Shown piece by piece: positions 1 to 9,179 of a DNA stretch of 64,000 nucleotides (position 1 is the first letter of the stretch; every line of letters begins with the position of its first letter). The position numbers and the translations under genes were made by a program. The DNA comes from Flavobacterium frigoritolerans (GTDB lineage Bacteria > Bacteroidota > Bacteroidia > Flavobacteriales > Flavobacteriaceae). The notes under the pieces are model-generated. The model saw only the letters and a list, made by a program, of their open reading frames with translations, searched no databases and was not told the origin of the DNA. The stretch is taken from assembly GCF_025847275.1 (NCBI RefSeq), contig NZ_JAOZEV010000001.1:310001-374000 (forward strand), in the 5' to 3' direction.

Positions 1-1
1 C

Positions 2-580
2 AAAGAAGATAAGAAACTTGAAAAATATACTGAAATCATTATCAACCAAAGTGGCAAATTAAATAATCATATCGAGAAGATTTTAAGTATTGCGAAATCA
101 GATTACACCCCATTAGAACTAGAGTTAAAAAACATCTTAATTATCCCCCCTATTGAGGAAACAATAGAAAACATTAAACTAAAATATCCCGATACTGATA
201 TAAAAATTGAATCTGACGCTACAAACTATACTATTGTAGCTGATGTTTTTCATTTTACAAACATCGTTTATAACCTTCTTGATAATGCAATAAAATATTG
301 CGATACCAAACCTGAAATTATAATTCGGTTAGCTACTGAAAATCAATTATTAAAAATTGCTTTTATAGATAACGGAATAGGAATTGCAAACAAAAACATT
401 TCTTTTATTTTCGATAAATTTTACAGAATTCCAAATGAAAAAAGTACCCAGTCAAATGGCTTTGGATTAGGCTTGTATTATGTGAAAAAGATTTGCAACT
501 TGCATCAATGGAAAATCAATGCTACTAACAATCCCAAAAAGGGGATTACCATAACCATATCAATTCCATATAAAAAATGA
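2..580 (+). CDS. Sensor histidine kinase, C-terminal part (5' end outside window)
   Basis: The reading frame is open from the first bases to a TGA at 578-580, so the N-terminal sensor and probably the phospho-acceptor histidine lie outside the window. The visible part is the HATPase_c catalytic domain. It has an N box (NLLDNAIKY), a G1 box (DNGIGI) and a G2 box (GFGLGLYYV), followed by the usual hydrophobic end. The preceding helix (NHIEKILSIAKSD) resembles the end of a DHp dimerisation helix. The stop codon overlaps the ATG of the next gene (ATGA), so this kinase and the downstream OmpR-type regulator are translationally coupled and almost certainly form a cognate two-component pair. The signal sensed cannot be told from this fragment. 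Confidence 0.9.
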   Translation, partial: KEDKKLEKYTEIIINQSGKLNNHIEKILSIAKSDYTPLELELKNILIIPPIEETIENIKLKYPDTDIKIESDATNYTIVADVFHFTNIVYNLLDNAIKYCDTKPEIIIRLATENQLLKIAFIDNGIGIANKNISFIFDKFYRIPNEKSTQSNGFGLGLYYVKKICNLHQWKINATNNPKKGITITISIPYKK

Positions 581-1260
581 GTATTTTCAAAATTCTTTAC
601 ACCGAAGATGATGAAACCCTAGGGTTTCTTACCAAAGACAATCTGGAACAAAATAATTATGAAGTAACACATTGTTGCGATGGACAATTGGGTTTGGAAG
701 CTTTTAATAATGGTAATTTTGATATTTGTATTTTGGATATTATGATGCCAAAAATAGATGGATTTGAACTCGCTACCGAAATAAGAAAAAACAACTCTGA
801 TATTCCTATCATTTTCCTTTCCGCTAAAACACTAAAAGAAGACAGAATAAAAGGATTGCGACTAGGAGCCGATGATTATCTCGTAAAACCTTTTAGCATT
901 GAAGAATTACTTCTAAAAATTGAAATTTTCTTAAAGCGTTCACAAAAAAATGACTCTATAGATAAATCCATTTATAAAATTGGGAAGTATCATTTTGATA
1001 CTAAAAACTTTATTCTTTTTAATGAAAATGAAAAAATTGGCCTTACACAGCGTGAAGCTGAATTATTGAAATTATTTCTTGACAATAAAAACTCCGTTTT
1101 AAAAAGAGAGCAGATTTTAACTTCGCTTTGGGGAGATGATGATTACTTTATGGGCAGAAGCCTTGATGTCTTCATTTCACGTCTGCGTAAAATTTTAGTA
1201 AATGAACAGGGAATTTCTATAGAAAACCTACACGGAATTGGTTTCCGATTTACCATCTAA
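577..1260 (+). CDS. OmpR-family response regulator
   Basis: This 227-aa protein has an N-terminal receiver domain and a C-terminal winged-helix DNA-binding domain. In the receiver, the acidic pair is D11/D12, the phospho-acceptor is D54 (ILDIMMP) and the conserved lysine is K104 (DYLVKPF). The second half contains the OmpR/PhoB-type signature TQREAELLKLF near residue 150 and SLDVFISRLRKIL near the end. It overlaps the upstream histidine kinase by four bases, so it is expected to be phosphorylated by that kinase and to act as a transcription factor in the cytoplasm. The regulon is unknown; no obvious target gene is adjacent. Confidence 0.95.
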   Translation: MSIFKILYTEDDETLGFLTKDNLEQNNYEVTHCCDGQLGLEAFNNGNFDICILDIMMPKIDGFELATEIRKNNSDIPIIFLSAKTLKEDRIKGLRLGADDYLVKPFSIEELLLKIEIFLKRSQKNDSIDKSIYKIGKYHFDTKNFILFNENEKIGLTQREAELLKLFLDNKNSVLKREQILTSLWGDDDYFMGRSLDVFISRLRKILVNEQGISIENLHGIGFRFTI

Positions 1261-1313
1261 TTCTTGTCCAAATTTATAGAATTTTGTATTTTTAATATTC
1301 AAATATTCCAGAT

Positions 1314-2081
1314 ATGAGATTGCATCATTTGCGTAATGCCACTTTAGTAATTGAAACAGAAAAATATGTTATTTTAATTGACCCAATGTTAGGCAAAAGA
1401 AAAACTATTGCTCCTTTTAGTTTTTTTCGCTACAAACCTAAAAGAAATCCACTTACCTATCTGCCAAAAAATAGCAGAGACATTTTGAGCAAAGTCACAC
1501 ATTGCATCATTACACATTTACACCCAGATCATCTCGATAAAGCTGGTGAGATTTTCTTAAGAAGAAAATCGATTCCTGTTATCTGCAGTGTCAAAGATGA
1601 AAATGCTCTTATTAAAAGAAGTTTAACCGTTATTCAAACTCTGGATTATTGGAAGCCACAAAACTTTTTAGGCGGAAAAATAACGGGCATACCAGCTGTT
1701 CATGGTTATGGTTTTATTGCAAAACTAATGGGAAATGTAATGGGGTTTTATATCGAACTACTTAATGAAAAATCGATTTACATTAGTGCTGATACTATTT
1801 TTACTGAACATGTACAAAAAGTACTAACTGAGTTTAAACCCGATATTGCAACTATTGCCTGCGGTACCGCACGATTAGATTTTGGACAGCCATTATTGAT
1901 GAGAATGAATGATATTTTAAAATTTATTGCACTTGCACCAGGCAAAGTATTCGCGAACCATTTAGAAGCTTTAAATCATTGTCCAACAACCAGAACAGAA
2001 TTAAAACTTGCTTTAACTGCAAATGATCTTTTAGCAAAAACTTCGGTTCCTAATGATGGCGAATGTGTTGAGTATTTATAA
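1314..2081 (+). CDS. Metallo-beta-lactamase-fold hydrolase, UlaG-like
   Basis: This 255-aa protein has the HxHxDH metal motif of the metallo-beta-lactamase fold at H68, H70, D72 and H73 (THLHPDH). Further ligand candidates are H130 (AVHGYG), D160 (ISADTIF) and H216 (FANHLEAL). The start MRLHHLRNATLVIE and the early LIDPML motif match the UlaG-like branch (MBL-fold metal-dependent hydrolases), which hydrolyses small phosphodiesters, lactones or similar substrates. The substrate here cannot be told. There is no signal peptide, so it is cytoplasmic. It lies 53 bp downstream of the two-component pair. Its end overlaps by six bases the end of the convergent radical SAM gene. Confidence 0.8.
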   Translation: MRLHHLRNATLVIETEKYVILIDPMLGKRKTIAPFSFFRYKPKRNPLTYLPKNSRDILSKVTHCIITHLHPDHLDKAGEIFLRRKSIPVICSVKDENALIKRSLTVIQTLDYWKPQNFLGGKITGIPAVHGYGFIAKLMGNVMGFYIELLNEKSIYISADTIFTEHVQKVLTEFKPDIATIACGTARLDFGQPLLMRMNDILKFIALAPGKVFANHLEALNHCPTTRTELKLALTANDLLAKTSVPNDGECVEYL

Positions 2082-4310
2082 AACCAATAATCCAAATTCT
2101 CTTAACGTATTCACAGGTTTAGAATACCAAAACAATTCGAAATCTTCAGAACTAGTTTCAAAATCGGCTTTGATTTCCTGAAATGTATACGTTTTCGTTT
2201 TTGCAACTGAAATTTTCTGTAGCATTTCAACTAGCCATTCTCCTTCGCTTTTATTCGTCTGAATACTGAAACTTTCTTTTTTATCATGAAAAGTAAGCGT
2301 TAGCATTTCCCACGAATTTCCTTTTTTAGATTTGGTAAAGGCTTCTGTAAAAGGCTTTCCTCCCAACCAAACAATTTTGGCAGTAGGTTTTATATTAAAA
2401 TCTTCTGATTCCTGTAATGCATCATAAATAAAATCTTGCCCAATCTTCGTTTTTGGAATTTTAAAATCAAACCAGTCTTGAAGCTCATAATCAAAACAAA
2501 TTCCATGCATGAAATTAAATAATGATTTCTTTAACCCAAAACTAAATTTATCGTGATTGATTCCTGTAGAGTCTGTATAATCGATGTCATTATTCGCAAA
2601 AGTTCCAATGGCTTCTGTTGCTTTTTTTACACCAAATTTCTCTGGATACATTCCTACCGGGCTATGTGCAGTCATGGCAAACTGATGCCAAAATCCTGAT
2701 TGTAAAACTCCAGCTTCAAATAACTGGCGCACCATTTCGAGGCTATCAACGGTTTCCTGAACCGTTTGTGTTGGATATCCATACATTAAATATGCATGAA
2801 CCATAATTCCTGCTTCGGTAAAATTGCGGGTTACTTTTGCAACTTGCTCTACAGTTACCCCTTTATCTATAAGTTTTAATAATCTATCCGAAGCAACTTC
2901 TAAACCTCCTGAAACGGCAATACAGCCCGAAGCTTTCAATAACAAACATAAATCGGCTGAGAAACTTTTCTCAAAACGAATATTTGTCCACCAAGTTACT
3001 GCCAGCTTTCTTCGAAGGATTTCGAGTGCCAAAGCACGCATAAGTGCTGGTGGAGCAGCTTCATCTACATAATGAAAACCATTTTGCCCCGTTTGCTCCA
3101 TCATGTCTTCCATTCGGTCACATAACAAACTTGCCGCAACAGGTTCATAAACCTTTATGTAATCTAATGAAATATCGCAAAATGTACATTTTCCCCAATA
3201 ACAACCGTGTGCCATGGTGAGTTTATTCCAACGTCCATCGCTCCACATTCTGTGCATTGGATTTACAATTTCAATAACCGAAATATATTTATCCAATAAC
3301 AAATCAGAATAATCTGGCGTTCCGACTTGAGATTGCTTATAATCTTGTTTAAGCGAATTATTTTTATAAACTACTTTTCCGTTTTCTAACAGAAAAGTTC
3401 GTTTATACGAATTAATCTCAGGATTTTCGATACTCGAAATTAATTCTTCAATTGGTACTTCTCCATCATCCAAAGTAATAAAATCGAAAAACTCAAAAAC
3501 ACGTTTATCTGAAAGTGAACGTAATTCGGTATTTGGAAAACCACCTCCCATTGAAATTTTAATTTCAGGATAATTCTGTTTTACCCATTGTGCAGCTCTA
3601 AATGCACTATATAAATTCCCAGGAAATGGAACTGATATTAAGAACAAAGTTGGCTTTACCGATTCTATACGTTCTTTTAAAATCGAAATTAAAACCCCAT
3701 CAATATAAGTTGGTTCTTGCTGTAAAGCTTGGTACAATTCATCAAAAGAATTGGCACTTCGACCTAAACGCTCGGCATAGCGACTGAAACCAAAATTCTC
3801 ATCAACACATTCTACAATAAAATCCGAAATATCTTCAAGATATAATGTAGCTAAATGTTTTGCTTTGTCCTGCGTTCCCATAGTACCAAATGCCCAATCG
3901 AGTTCTTCTAATTGTGCAAATCGAGAAGCCTCTGGCAAGAAATCTTCCTGACAAATTTGTAATGCTAATGTTGGATTCTTTCCTTGTAAAAAGGCAATTA
4001 CAGCATCGATAGTTTTAAGATATTCCTCTTGTAATGCAAAAATACGTTTGGAATTATCTGAAATTGTATTCCCTAAAACTTCAAATTTTGAATTTGGCCC
4101 GAGGCTGGAAGCCGAACTAGCGGAGCAAATCTCAAACAAATCTTGTAATCCTTTCTTTGAAAATAATTCTAAAATTACTTCAATACCTAAATCTGCCTGA
4201 ACCGATTCTATATTTTTAGTATTCAGGAACCCTTTAATATAGGCAGTTGCCGGATACGGTGTATTCAGTTGGGTAAAAGGAGGCGTGATTACAAAAAGCT
4301 TAGTTTTCAA
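2076..4310 (-). CDS. B12-binding-domain radical SAM protein
   Basis: This 744-aa protein contains an N-terminal cobalamin-binding-like region (residues about 1-330), with the typical segment around SVPFPGNLYSAFRAAQWV followed by ISMGGGFPNTE. A radical SAM core follows. Its iron-sulfur cysteines are C370, C375 and C378 (GCYWGKCTFC), spaced CX4CX2C rather than the canonical CX3CX2C. A SAM-binding GG-type motif (SGGLEVAS) and a TIM-barrel strand pattern come after it. Similar large proteins in Bacteroidota are annotated only as radical SAM with B12-binding domain. They may be methyltransferases or perform other radical chemistry; the substrate is unknown. The gene stands alone and is convergent with the MBL hydrolase gene. 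Confidence 0.8.
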   Translation of the reverse strand: MKTKLFVITPPFTQLNTPYPATAYIKGFLNTKNIESVQADLGIEVILELFSKKGLQDLFEICSASSASSLGPNSKFEVLGNTISDNSKRIFALQEEYLKTIDAVIAFLQGKNPTLALQICQEDFLPEASRFAQLEELDWAFGTMGTQDKAKHLATLYLEDISDFIVECVDENFGFSRYAERLGRSANSFDELYQALQQEPTYIDGVLISILKERIESVKPTLFLISVPFPGNLYSAFRAAQWVKQNYPEIKISMGGGFPNTELRSLSDKRVFEFFDFITLDDGEVPIEELISSIENPEINSYKRTFLLENGKVVYKNNSLKQDYKQSQVGTPDYSDLLLDKYISVIEIVNPMHRMWSDGRWNKLTMAHGCYWGKCTFCDISLDYIKVYEPVAASLLCDRMEDMMEQTGQNGFHYVDEAAPPALMRALALEILRRKLAVTWWTNIRFEKSFSADLCLLLKASGCIAVSGGLEVASDRLLKLIDKGVTVEQVAKVTRNFTEAGIMVHAYLMYGYPTQTVQETVDSLEMVRQLFEAGVLQSGFWHQFAMTAHSPVGMYPEKFGVKKATEAIGTFANNDIDYTDSTGINHDKFSFGLKKSLFNFMHGICFDYELQDWFDFKIPKTKIGQDFIYDALQESEDFNIKPTAKIVWLGGKPFTEAFTKSKKGNSWEMLTLTFHDKKESFSIQTNKSEGEWLVEMLQKISVAKTKTYTFQEIKADFETSSEDFELFWYSKPVNTLREFGLLVL

Positions 4311-4387
4311 AGGGAAATATTTTCTGCAAAAATACGGGATATTTATAATGTTTCTGCAAAAAGATTTAGCTCCTGTTTTTCAAACAA

Positions 4388-4425
4388 AAAGGGTCGTCTA
4401 AAATAATTAGACGACCCTTTTTTAT
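4388..4425 (-). terminator. Intrinsic terminator after the MFS gene
   Basis: There is an 11-bp perfect inverted repeat, 4391-4401 against 4407-4417 (arm GGGTCGTCTAA), with an A-run on the left and a T-run on the right. On the minus strand it lies just after the MFS transporter stop and is followed by a U-tract. The flanking A/T runs let it work in both directions. Confidence 0.9.
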
Positions 4426-4438
4426 TAGGATTAAATTC

Positions 4439-5716
4439 TTAAAACTTATGTTCTTTTTTACTAATTACTAATAATGACAACATCGAAATAAAAGCTGCAA
4501 TACTAAGATAAAAACCTACGTAGGTTAAATTATAAGTACTCGCTAGCCAAATCGCAATCATTGGGGCAAATGCTGCACCAATAATTCCTGCCATATTAAA
4601 GGTTAATGAAGCTCCTGAATAACGAACGGCTGTAGGAAACAATTCAGACAGAAAGGTTCCTAAAGGGCCGTAAGTAAAGCCCATCAAGCCCATTCCGAGG
4701 CATAAAAAGAAAGTAACCATAGTAGCATTTCCTGAATTTAGAAAATAGGAAAAGAAAAAACCAAAAACAGCAATAGCTCCCGTAGTTAAAATTAATATTT
4801 TACGACGTCCGATTTTATCTGCTACTACAGCGGAAATAGGGATAAATAAAGCAAAAAACAATACTGAAAACAACTGAATCAATAAGAAGTCTCTTTTGGC
4901 ATAACCTAAATCAGAAGTTGCCCAACTCAATGTAAATACAGTCATTAAATAAAATACCAAGAAGGTTGTAACAGCTGCAAGTGTTCCAAAAATCAATTGA
5001 TTTTTATACGATTTAACCAAAGTGAAAAATGGAATTTTCACTTCTTCTTGTTCTTTTTTAGAATTTTCAAAAGAAGGTGTTTCTGTAATTTTAGTTCGAA
5101 TATAAAACCCGACTACAACCAAAAGTGAACTGGCGATAAAAGGAATTCTCCATCCATAATTCATAAAATCTTCATTACTCATCGAATCTGTAAGTAATAA
5201 AAAAGTCCCTCCTGAAAGCAGCAACCCAATTGGCGCTCCTAATTGTGGAAACATCCCATACCAAGCACGTTTATTTGGTGGTGCATTTTCAATCGCTAAC
5301 AAAACTGCTCCTCCCCATTCTCCTCCTAACCCAACACCTTGTCCAAATCGGCATAACATCAATAATAAAGGAGCAGCAACACCAATACTAGCGTAACTAG
5401 GCAAAAAGCCAATTGCTACTGTTGAAATCCCCATAGTTAACAAGGCTGCAACTAAAGTAAATTTACGTCCAATTTTATCTCCATAATGCCCAAAAAATGC
5501 TGAGCCTAAAGGGCGTGATAAAAAAGCAATTGAAAAAGTAGCTAATGACTCTAAAGTTGCCATAGTCGAATCTGAACTTGGAAAAAATAACTGCGGAAAA
5601 ACTAATACTGCAGCATTGGCATAAATATAAAAGTCAAAAAATTCGATTGTAGTACCTATTAAGCTACCAAAAAGAACGTGTTTTGTGGAATTTACTTTTT
5701 TGGAATTATTTTTCAT
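4439..5716 (-). CDS. MFS transporter, metabolite:H+ symporter (MHS) type
   Basis: This 425-aa integral membrane protein has about 12 predicted membrane segments. The start region (IGTTIEFFDFYIYANAA) and the loop 2-3 motif GHYGDKIGRKFTL are characteristic of the MHS family (relatives of ShiA, ProP and KgtP). A second, related motif, DKIGRRKIL, lies in the middle loop, as in other MFS proteins. The family imports organic acids, betaines or similar small metabolites with protons across the inner membrane. The substrate cannot be read from the sequence. The gene is monocistronic, with its own terminator directly downstream. Confidence 0.88.
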   Translation of the reverse strand: MKNNSKKVNSTKHVLFGSLIGTTIEFFDFYIYANAAVLVFPQLFFPSSDSTMATLESLATFSIAFLSRPLGSAFFGHYGDKIGRKFTLVAALLTMGISTVAIGFLPSYASIGVAAPLLLMLCRFGQGVGLGGEWGGAVLLAIENAPPNKRAWYGMFPQLGAPIGLLLSGGTFLLLTDSMSNEDFMNYGWRIPFIASSLLVVVGFYIRTKITETPSFENSKKEQEEVKIPFFTLVKSYKNQLIFGTLAAVTTFLVFYLMTVFTLSWATSDLGYAKRDFLLIQLFSVLFFALFIPISAVVADKIGRRKILILTTGAIAVFGFFFSYFLNSGNATMVTFFLCLGMGLMGFTYGPLGTFLSELFPTAVRYSGASLTFNMAGIIGAAFAPMIAIWLASTYNLTYVGFYLSIAAFISMLSLLVISKKEHKF

Positions 5717-5889
5717 ATTATTCTATATGTATTTTAAGAAAACAGGATGTAAAAATGAAGCTAATTCCCAAAAGTAACAAATATTTATCTTCAAAATTAA
5801 AGTCTATTTGTGAAAAACTTAATACAAAAAGTATAGTACCCTAATTATAGCCTGTTTAAAATATTTTTTTAATAAATATAAATTTCTAG

Positions 5890-5930
5890 AAATAAAAAAG
5901 GATATCCATTATGACATCCTTTTCTAGCAT
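5890..5930 (-). terminator. Probable terminator after the TPR gene
   Basis: AAAAGGAT (around 5896-5903) and ATCCTTTT (5915-5922) form a stem around a short AT-rich loop. On the minus strand the hairpin follows the TPR gene stop and is followed by a U-rich run. Confidence 0.6.
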
Positions 5931-6448
5931 TATTTCTTTTTATTTTTAATAGGTTCCTCTTTTTTAGAACCTTTTTTTATTTTTTTGTTTAATCTTTTTT
6001 CAGTCTCTTCAATATCATACTCGTAAGCTGAATTTATAGTTACCAGTTTTGCCTTTTTCAATGCTTTCAATGCTTTTTTAAACTCTTGCTGGCTCTCCAA
6101 AAGCATTACTTTCTTAAGAAATATCTCAACTTTGTTAATCCCTTTAATAGTCAGTGCAAAGTCAATTAACTTCACTGCTTCTTTGTAATCTTCATTCAAA
6201 ATCAAAGTATGAATATAAAAAGGATATACTTCGATTGTATTGATATTAATCGAAATAGCCTGCTGAAAATATTCTTTAGCTTCCTCATATTTAAATAACT
6301 GATCGCTTAAAACCTGTCCATATAAGCATAAAGCCATCGTGTTTTTATCATCATAAGACAACGCATAATCCAATGATTCGATGGTTTCTTCCAACGAATA
6401 TGGATAACTATCTAATGCCTGAAAAAGATATTTATCTACTGTTTTCAT
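5930..6448 (-). CDS. TPR-repeat protein
   Basis: This 172-aa soluble protein has helical repeats with the tetratricopeptide pattern, for example ALCLYGQVLSDQLFKYEEAK and AISININTIEVYPFYIHTLI, and ends in a very basic tail (KKGSKKEEPIKNKKK). TPR repeats bind partner proteins; no enzyme motif is seen. It lies 35 bp downstream of prfH on the same strand. It could therefore be the last gene of the rtcB-prfH transcript or have its own weak promoter. The lysine-rich tail would suit contact with RNA or ribosomes, but that is inference only. Confidence 0.75.
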   Translation of the reverse strand: MKTVDKYLFQALDSYPYSLEETIESLDYALSYDDKNTMALCLYGQVLSDQLFKYEEAKEYFQQAISININTIEVYPFYIHTLILNEDYKEAVKLIDFALTIKGINKVEIFLKKVMLLESQQEFKKALKALKKAKLVTINSAYEYDIEETEKRLNKKIKKGSKKEEPIKNKKK

Positions 6449-6483
6449 AATCTATTCTATTTAGGAATTCAAGATTTTAGAAC

Positions 6484-7173
6484 TTAATCATTTTCTAAGT
6501 AATCTTCTCTTTTTAATCTTTGTCTTTCCTGTTTGTAATTTTTTGTTTGTTTTTGTTTTTTAAAATCTGACCCCTGAAAAACCCGAATCGGATTACCTCG
6601 CTGGATTTGCAATTGATTCATCCATTGCATCTGAAATTCGGCCTTGAATTGTTTGACAGTTTCATCCTTAAACTTTTGAAATAGTCTCTCTGTCGCCAGT
6701 TTTTTATTCTGATGCTGCGAACGTGAATCCATAGACACAACACTTATCCCTGTAGGAACATGGGTTGCTCTTACAGCCGAACTTACCTTATTTACATGTT
6801 GTCCACCAGCACCCGAACTTCGCATTGCCTGATACTGAATATCATTCTCAGAAATTTGAGTTGTAGTCACTTTATCAACTTCAAAAATTCCGATAAACCA
6901 ATTTTTACGCTTATGAAATTTCCTAAACTGACTCTGTCCTATCCATTGGATGGTTCCAATCCAAGAATTCACAAATTCATCAAGATTATTACTTTCTAAT
7001 AAAATTGTGGCTGTTTCTACTGTACCATTTTCTATTCCTGTTTCTCTTTGAAGCAAAGTAGTCTTTATTTTATTGTCATTTGCTTCTTCCAGGAATGTTT
7101 TTAAAACCTGAGCCACAACCCAGCTGCATTCTGCTGGGCCACGACCTGATGTTATTTGAATTATTTTTTCCAT
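6484..7173 (-). CDS. prfH: Peptide chain release factor-like protein PrfH
   Basis: This 229-aa protein carries the peptidyl-tRNA hydrolysis motif GGQ at residues 123-125 within [20 protein letters not shown]. It lacks the long codon-recognition domain (PxT/SPF region) of RF1/RF2, which are about 360 aa. The N-terminal half ([14 protein letters not shown] ... [12 protein letters not shown] ... RKNWFIGIF) matches the PrfH (RF-H) family rather than ArfB/YaeJ. In known systems PrfH is encoded next to RtcB and releases the nascent peptide from ribosomes whose 16S rRNA decoding centre has been cleaved, for example by colicin E3. RtcB then reseals the rRNA. Here rtcB lies two genes upstream. The start overlaps the preceding zinc-ribbon gene by 13 bp, so translation is coupled. 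Confidence 0.92.
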   Translation of the reverse strand: MEKIIQITSGRGPAECSWVVAQVLKTFLEEANDNKIKTTLLQRETGIENGTVETATILLESNNLDEFVNSWIGTIQWIGQSQFRKFHKRKNWFIGIFEVDKVTTTQISENDIQYQAMRSSGAGGQHVNKVSSAVRATHVPTGISVVSMDSRSQHQNKKLATERLFQKFKDETVKQFKAEFQMQWMNQLQIQRGNPIRVFQGSDFKKQKQTKNYKQERQRLKREDYLEND

Positions 7174-7772
7174 TTATCTATAATCTTCAATAGTTTTTCT
7201 CTGTTTTTTGCCTCTTTTACAAATTTTGGCAAACGAGCTACTAAGCTTGAACTGTAATTTATTTTTGAATTCCGTTCTCGCAAATCTGCTCCAATGTACC
7301 TTTCTAAATAATCAATATGTTCTTGATTGTAAGCCCAAAATATTTCCCCATCTACTTCTTTTTGAAACCAAAGTGGTAAATTATACCATGCATCGGTTAC
7401 TAAACCATCATTTACTTTAGAGCTCTGTAAAACCGCTTTAATTTTTGGTTTCCATTCTTCTTGAAAGTTACAATGCGGGCATTTAGCTTTATATTTTTCG
7501 GGCTTCTCTTTTAAAAGTTGCGATTCATATTCGTATTTTTCAAAACAATGATTGCAATATGCTTTCCCATAAGCAATGTATCGATAAACGGGCTCTTTGA
7601 GTTTATAAAAACAATGTTTGCATTCAAAAACTGCAGAATAGCAACGACCGCATTCACAGCCAATTTTATTTTCTCTTTTAACAGCCGATTTAGAATCACA
7701 TTTCGGACATTTTACCAAAATCTCATTGGAAAAATTTCCTAAAAATTTATTTTCATCTTGAAATCGTTTCAT
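7161..7772 (-). CDS. Multi-zinc-ribbon protein of the rtcB-prfH cluster
   Basis: This 203-aa protein has at least four zinc-ribbon-like cysteine pairs: C22/C25, C39-C41-C44, C51/C54, C73/C76 and C98/C101. They are followed by a conserved-looking C-terminal domain ([21 protein letters not shown] ... YIGADLRER ... [20 protein letters not shown]). I recall the same C-terminal pattern in bacterial proteins annotated as TFIIB-type zinc-ribbon proteins of unknown function; this is from memory and was not searched. It lies between rtcB (15 bp gap) and prfH (13 bp overlap), so it should be co-produced with both. A role in recognising damaged RNA or the ribosome is inferred from this placement only. 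It is probably cytoplasmic. Confidence 0.8.
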   Translation of the reverse strand: MKRFQDENKFLGNFSNEILVKCPKCDSKSAVKRENKIGCECGRCYSAVFECKHCFYKLKEPVYRYIAYGKAYCNHCFEKYEYESQLLKEKPEKYKAKCPHCNFQEEWKPKIKAVLQSSKVNDGLVTDAWYNLPLWFQKEVDGEIFWAYNQEHIDYLERYIGADLRERNSKINYSSSLVARLPKFVKEAKNREKLLKIIDKWKK

Positions 7773-7787
7773 CTTTTTAAATTTTAA

Positions 7788-9179
7788 TTATCTGTCCATT
7801 CGAACGATTTTTGGTGTAAACGTTCCTAAAACATCCACCAATTCTGTTTGATTAGCCATTACTTTATTAATGTCCTTATACGCCATGGGTGCTTCATCAA
7901 TGTTTCCACCAATTAAACTCACATCGTTAGCTTTCAAGACTTTATTAATCTCACTTTGTGTAAACGATTCCTTGCATTTTCTACGAGAAAAAAGTCGTCC
8001 TGCTCCATGTGATGCGGAGTTTAAACTCTCCGAATTTCCTTTTCCCTGAACAATAAATCCAGGTGCAGTCATCGAACCCGGAATAATACCAAGTTCCCCT
8101 ACATTAGCTGGGGTTGCACCCTTACGATGTACAATAGCTTCTTTACCATTTACCGTTTCTTTCCATGCAAAATTGTGGTGATTTTCGATCGTTACAACCA
8201 CTCGTTTACCAATTGCCTTGGCAATTCGGCGGTGAATATCATCATGGCAAGCTTTGGCATAATCTCCAGCTAAGTTCATAGCCAACCAATATTCTTGTCC
8301 ATCATGCGTATTTAAATCCAACCAAGCCAAATGCTGTACATTTTTAGGTAACGGACATTGTTTAGTTGCCAGATACGTATAATGTTTGGCAATATTAGCT
8401 CCCAAACCTCTTGATCCACTATGCGAAAGCACTGCAAAATACTCGCCTACTCCAATTTTCCACTCATTAAGTGGATTGGTAATTTTAGCAATTCCGAACT
8501 CTACAAAATGATTTCCTCCACCAGATGTACCAAGTTGTTTATATGCTTTACTTAATAAACTTTTAATAAGTGGAATATCCTGAAACTCACTTCGGCTAAA
8601 CACTTCGTGATCTGCTCGTATGGTATGCGTTTCATACATTCCAAACTTCGTATTATCTTTTAAAATTGCTTGTAATTGATGATCTTTTCCTTTAAAAAAA
8701 GATGCTGGTATATCAAAAATCGACAAACTCATTCGGCAGCCAATATCCACTCCAACTCCATACGGAATAACAGCATTATCTGTTGCTAAAACACCACCTA
8801 TTGGCAATCCATAACCAGAATGTGCATCAGGCATTAAAGCTCCTGCAACCGAAATTGGTAATTTTAAAGCATCATATAACTGATACTTAGCCTGCTCATC
8901 GATTTCATTTTCTCCAAATATGGAAAATGGTGCACGAGTATTATTTAACTGATGCATTCTTACCTGTACCGGATTTACCAATCCTTCTGCGACCTTACCC
9001 CAAGTACCATGTCCTGTAAATTTTTCAGGCGATAGTAAAACTTCTTTGGCTTCGTTTAATATACTCTCTTTTTTTTCTCGTTTACGGTATCTATTTATTT
9101 GCCCCAAGGCTATATTGATACTATTATTTTTTGGAAAGCCTATTTTAATCAGGTCCTTTCCGGATAATTTATTTCCCAT
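7788..9179 (-). CDS. rtcB: RNA-splicing ligase RtcB
   Basis: This 463-aa protein is a GTP-dependent RNA ligase that joins 2',3'-cyclic phosphate or 3'-phosphate ends to 5'-OH ends. Diagnostic motifs are MPDAHSGYG (D118, H120), GVGVDIGCR (D145, C148), GGGNHFVEF (N223, H224), SHSGSRGLG (H253), ENHHNF (H334/H335) and SHGAGR, whose H391 is the expected guanylylated histidine. All active-site elements look intact. It is longer than E. coli RtcB (about 408 aa), mainly through an N-terminal extension of about 60 residues. Its start overlaps the end of the upstream basic protein by 11 bp. Linkage to prfH marks it as the rRNA-repair type rather than a tRNA-splicing enzyme. Confidence 0.97.
   Translation of the reverse strand: MGNKLSGKDLIKIGFPKNNSINIALGQINRYRKREKKESILNEAKEVLLSPEKFTGHGTWGKVAEGLVNPVQVRMHQLNNTRAPFSIFGENEIDEQAKYQLYDALKLPISVAGALMPDAHSGYGLPIGGVLATDNAVIPYGVGVDIGCRMSLSIFDIPASFFKGKDHQLQAILKDNTKFGMYETHTIRADHEVFSRSEFQDIPLIKSLLSKAYKQLGTSGGGNHFVEFGIAKITNPLNEWKIGVGEYFAVLSHSGSRGLGANIAKHYTYLATKQCPLPKNVQHLAWLDLNTHDGQEYWLAMNLAGDYAKACHDDIHRRIAKAIGKRVVVTIENHHNFAWKETVNGKEAIVHRKGATPANVGELGIIPGSMTAPGFIVQGKGNSESLNSASHGAGRLFSRRKCKESFTQSEINKVLKANDVSLIGGNIDEAPMAYKDINKVMANQTELVDVLGTFTPKIVRMDR

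Noticed and set aside
6484..7173. RF1/RF2 or ArfB as identity of the GGQ protein
   Set aside because: The codon-recognition domain of RF1/RF2 is missing, and the N-terminal half matches PrfH. Linkage to rtcB also favours PrfH over ArfB.
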